Positions 63,885 through 64,000 of a stretch of 64,000 bases of DNA are shown here, one piece after another. The DNA lies in contig NZ_JAFFZM010000006.1 of NCBI RefSeq assembly GCF_017676345.1, positions 248,001-312,000 of the forward strand. Reading direction: 5' to 3'. This DNA is from Streptomyces smyrnaeus. GTDB taxonomy: Bacteria; Actinomycetota; Actinomycetes; Streptomycetales; Streptomycetaceae. The first letter of the stretch is position 1. The number at the start of each line of letters is the position of its first letter. The notes below the pieces were generated by a model. That model was not told the DNA's origin and did no database searches. It was given only the letters and a program-made list of their open reading frames with translations. A program made the position numbers and the translations under genes.

Positions 63885-63957
63885 GTCTCGTCGGCTGTCA
63901 GGGAGGCGGTGCACGAGCCTTCCCAAACGGGAAGTTCAAACTTTAACGTTCTTGACC

Positions 63958-64000
63958 ATGACACCTCCTGTGGCGCCGCCCGGCTGGAGCAGGTGGCTGG
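63958..64000 (+). CDS. 5' end of a further gene, possibly an OFA-type MFS transporter
   Basis: ATG 63958 opens a frame to the window end reading MTPPVAPPGWSRWL (14 codons). PGWSRWL resembles the start of OFA-family (oxalate/formate antiporter-like) MFS proteins, which typically continue VPPAA, but 14 residues are too few to be sure. The region upstream (63935-63957) is AT-rich, with TTCAAACTTTAACGTT and a TCAA/TTGA pair 12 bp apart, consistent with a regulated promoter. The call is tentative. Confidence 0.35.
   Translation, partial: MTPPVAPPGWSRWL

Overview
The window is chromosomal DNA of a high-GC actinomycete, almost certainly a Streptomyces. Codon third positions are nearly all G or C, GTG starts are frequent, and the gene order follows the conserved Streptomyces core: lysA-hom-thrC-thrB-rho-rpmE-prfA-prmC, the atp operon, nucS, the cytoskeletal pair filP/scy, mce, meaB and icmA. 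No rRNA, tRNA, insertion sequence, prophage or CRISPR array is visible. This is ordinary vertically inherited core sequence with a few less-understood modules.

Layout. 1-5.6 kb: the end of lysA (cut by the window edge), then hom, thrC and thrB, making lysine, homoserine and threonine. 6-10.2 kb: rho with a long disordered insert, an LCP-family cell-wall ligase and rpmE. 10.3-15 kb: prfA, prmC, a TsaC/Sua5 enzyme, a phosphatase-like protein lacking the catalytic cysteine, and an MraY/WecA-type phosphosugar transferase. 15.2-23.2 kb: atpIBEFHAGDC, the F1Fo ATP synthase, closed by a strong hairpin. 23.3-30.2 kb: a DUF2550 protein, a NarL/DesKR-type two-component system, two membrane proteins of unknown function, a HAD hydrolase, a cobalamin adenosyltransferase and a secreted YVTN beta-propeller. 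30.2-32.6 kb: a drrAB-like ABC exporter divergent from its likely TetR regulator. 32.8-41.3 kb: 3-hydroxybutyryl-CoA dehydrogenase, a STAS protein, a large membrane-anchored P-loop protein, a PH-like membrane protein, NucS, a small conserved protein and a flavin-dependent monooxygenase. 41.6-46.1 kb: a zinc-finger-like protein and two tandemly duplicated ABC transporters. 46.3-51.2 kb: filP and scy. 51.4-54.3 kb: methylmalonyl-CoA epimerase, acetoacetyl-CoA thiolase and MeaB. 54.3-57.4 kb: a PepSY protein divergent from an OmpR-type two-component system. 57.4-62 kb: two MarR regulators, three tandem AIM24 genes, two DUF3817 proteins and a thiamine-binding-like protein. 62.1-64 kb: icmA, the isobutyryl-CoA mutase large subunit, and the first codons of a further gene.

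How genes work together. Several genes serve C4 acyl-CoA and B12 metabolism although they are dispersed: thiolase, hydroxybutyryl-CoA dehydrogenase, IcmA, epimerase, MeaB and the cobalamin adenosyltransferase. FilP and Scy form the polar-growth cytoskeleton. Both rho and rpmE are preceded by sequences matching the sigma-R (thiol stress) promoter consensus. The most interesting signals are the palindrome just upstream of icmA, the sigma-R-like promoters with a rho leader ORF, the Ser-for-Cys phosphatase homologue, the PepSY/two-component module with matching Asp-rich segments and CTGAA direct repeats, the AIM24 triplet, and the recently amplified repeats in scy.
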